Assembly: GCA_965204835.1 (NCBI GenBank)
Contig: OZ242017.1
Coordinates: 248,001 to 312,000, forward strand
Source: VXMT01 sp965204835
GTDB taxonomy: Bacteria; Chloroflexota; Dehalococcoidia; UBA2979
Reading direction: 5' to 3'
Length of the DNA: 64,000 nucleotides
Below are positions 63,387 to 64,000 of the stretch, piece by piece; positions within the stretch are counted from its first letter, which is position 1, and the number at the start of each line of letters is the position of its first letter. The position numbers and the translations under genes were made by a program. Under the pieces are notes generated by a model. That model was not told the origin of the DNA and ran no database searches. It saw nothing but the letters and a program-made list of their open reading frames with translations.

Positions 63387-64000
63387 CTACATGCCGGGGA
63401 TGCCCATGCCGCCCGGCATGCCGCCGCCCATGCCGCCTGGCATCCCGCCACCCATGGCGGAGGGGTCGGCGAGTCCGGCGGTGACCTCCGGACCCTGGCG
63501 GATCGGCTCGGGGGCCTCACCCACCAGGCTCTCGGTGGTCAGCATCAGCGCGGCCACGGAGACGGCGTTCTCCAGCGCGGCACGCGAGACCTTGACCGGG
63601 TCCAGGATGCCGAGGTCGTACATGTCACCGAGCTCGCCGCGGGCGACATCGTAGCCGGTGTTGGCCTCGGCGGTGCGCACGTCGTCGACGATCACGGAGC
63701 CCTCGAGGCCCGCGTTGGAGACGAGCCGCCGCAGCGGCGACTCCAGCGCGCGCTGGAGGATGCGGACGCCGACCTCTTCCTCGGGGTCGGTCATCGCGTC
63801 GGCTGCTGCGGCAAGCGACTCCTGGACGCGGATGTAGGCGACGCCGCCGCCCGGCACCACGCCCTCCTCGACGGCGGAGCGGGTGGCGGAGAGGGCGTCC
63901 TCCACGCGGAACTTCTTCTCGCGCACCTCGGTCTCGGTGGCGCCGCCCACCTTGATGACCGCCACGCCGCCGGCGAGCTTCGCGAGGCGCTCCTGGAGCT
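63387..64000 (-). CDS. groEL: Chaperonin GroEL (5' part outside window)
   Basis: About 204 C-terminal residues are visible. They show LQERLAKLAGGVAVIKVGGA, TETEVREKKFRVEDALSATR, AVEEGVVPGGGVAYIRVQES and GYDVARGELGDMYDLGILDP. The C-terminus ends in Gly-Gly-Met repeats as usual, but continues to GIPGM. GroEL forms the folding chamber with GroES. The frame is open to base 64000. Confidence 0.97.
   Translation of the reverse strand, partial: LQERLAKLAGGVAVIKVGGATETEVREKKFRVEDALSATRSAVEEGVVPGGGVAYIRVQESLAAAADAMTDPEEEVGVRILQRALESPLRRLVSNAGLEGSVIVDDVRTAEANTGYDVARGELGDMYDLGILDPVKVSRAALENAVSVAALMLTTESLVGEAPEPIRQGPEVTAGLADPSAMGGGMPGGMGGGMPGGMGIPGM

Overview
This 64 kb window is a high-GC, gene-dense, ordinary bacterial chromosome segment. 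It runs from the 3' part of purL to the 3' part of groEL. The gene set suggests a high-GC Chloroflexota bacterium, possibly Dehalococcoidia-like: a DnaD-type protein next to a DnaI/DnaC-type loader, many GTG/TTG starts, type-Z S14, ferredoxin-thioredoxin reductase, an mtnA/mtnP methionine salvage set, and str-S10-spc-alpha ribosomal operons fused into one run. An actinobacterial origin fits less well. This placement is an inference from gene content; no rRNA or tRNA gene was seen.

Layout. (1) 1-2867: end of purL, then a small lower-GC two-gene cassette, a Panacea-domain antitoxin and a candidate toxin, behind a palindromic operator. (2) 2868-7243: a promoter with a LexA-like box, then rplI-dnaB-dnaD-like-helicase loader; the loader carries two complete AAA+ modules in one chain. 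(3) 7244-12397: membrane coiled-coil protein, moaD-moaE fusion (minus), comF, fruK-like kinase, glyA, and a small gene paired with an aspartic protease. (4) 12398-17370: three tandem paralogues with leucine-rich repeats; two keep an RskA-like anti-sigma N-terminus and the first has lost it. (5) 17371-26821: rpsF-ssb-rpsR-PPIase-hom-(coiled coil)-thrC, then folE-GT4 glycosyltransferase-PIG-L deacetylase and a small unknown gene. (6) 26822-49248: rpsL-rpsG-fusA-tuf followed by the S10/spc/alpha clusters, secY, adk, map, infA, rpmJ, rpoA, rplQ, truA, rplM, rpsI. (7) 49293-58755: a hydrolase, then an eight-gene minus-strand unit for the methionine/SAM cycle and sugar-nucleotide supply (mtnA-HNH-mtnP-GNAT-ahcY-metK-NTP transferase-phosphoglucomutase family). 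(8) 58863-64000: CopG-like protein, methyltransferase-plsX, csoR with its operator, trxA, a YdeI-like protein, ferredoxin-thioredoxin reductase, and groEL.

The main discovery is at 62679-63122 (minus). The catalytic subunit of ferredoxin-thioredoxin reductase is interrupted by an in-frame TGA exactly at the last cysteine of its CxC-x16-CxC-x8-CxC signature, and 53 codons of conserved family C-terminus follow. A stem-loop with an AGGUCU loop, the same loop as in the E. coli fdhF SECIS, lies just after the TGA. I read this as a selenoprotein in which selenocysteine replaces the active-site cysteine next to the Fe-S cluster. A thioredoxin gene is 0.7 kb away.

Other points worth attention: the csoR promoter operator (TACCCC-N3-GGGGTA core) recurs in the folE promoter; there are two leaderless promoters; the rpsF leader can form two mutually exclusive hairpins; and many ribosomal proteins carry long acidic or Arg/Gly/Asp-rich tails.
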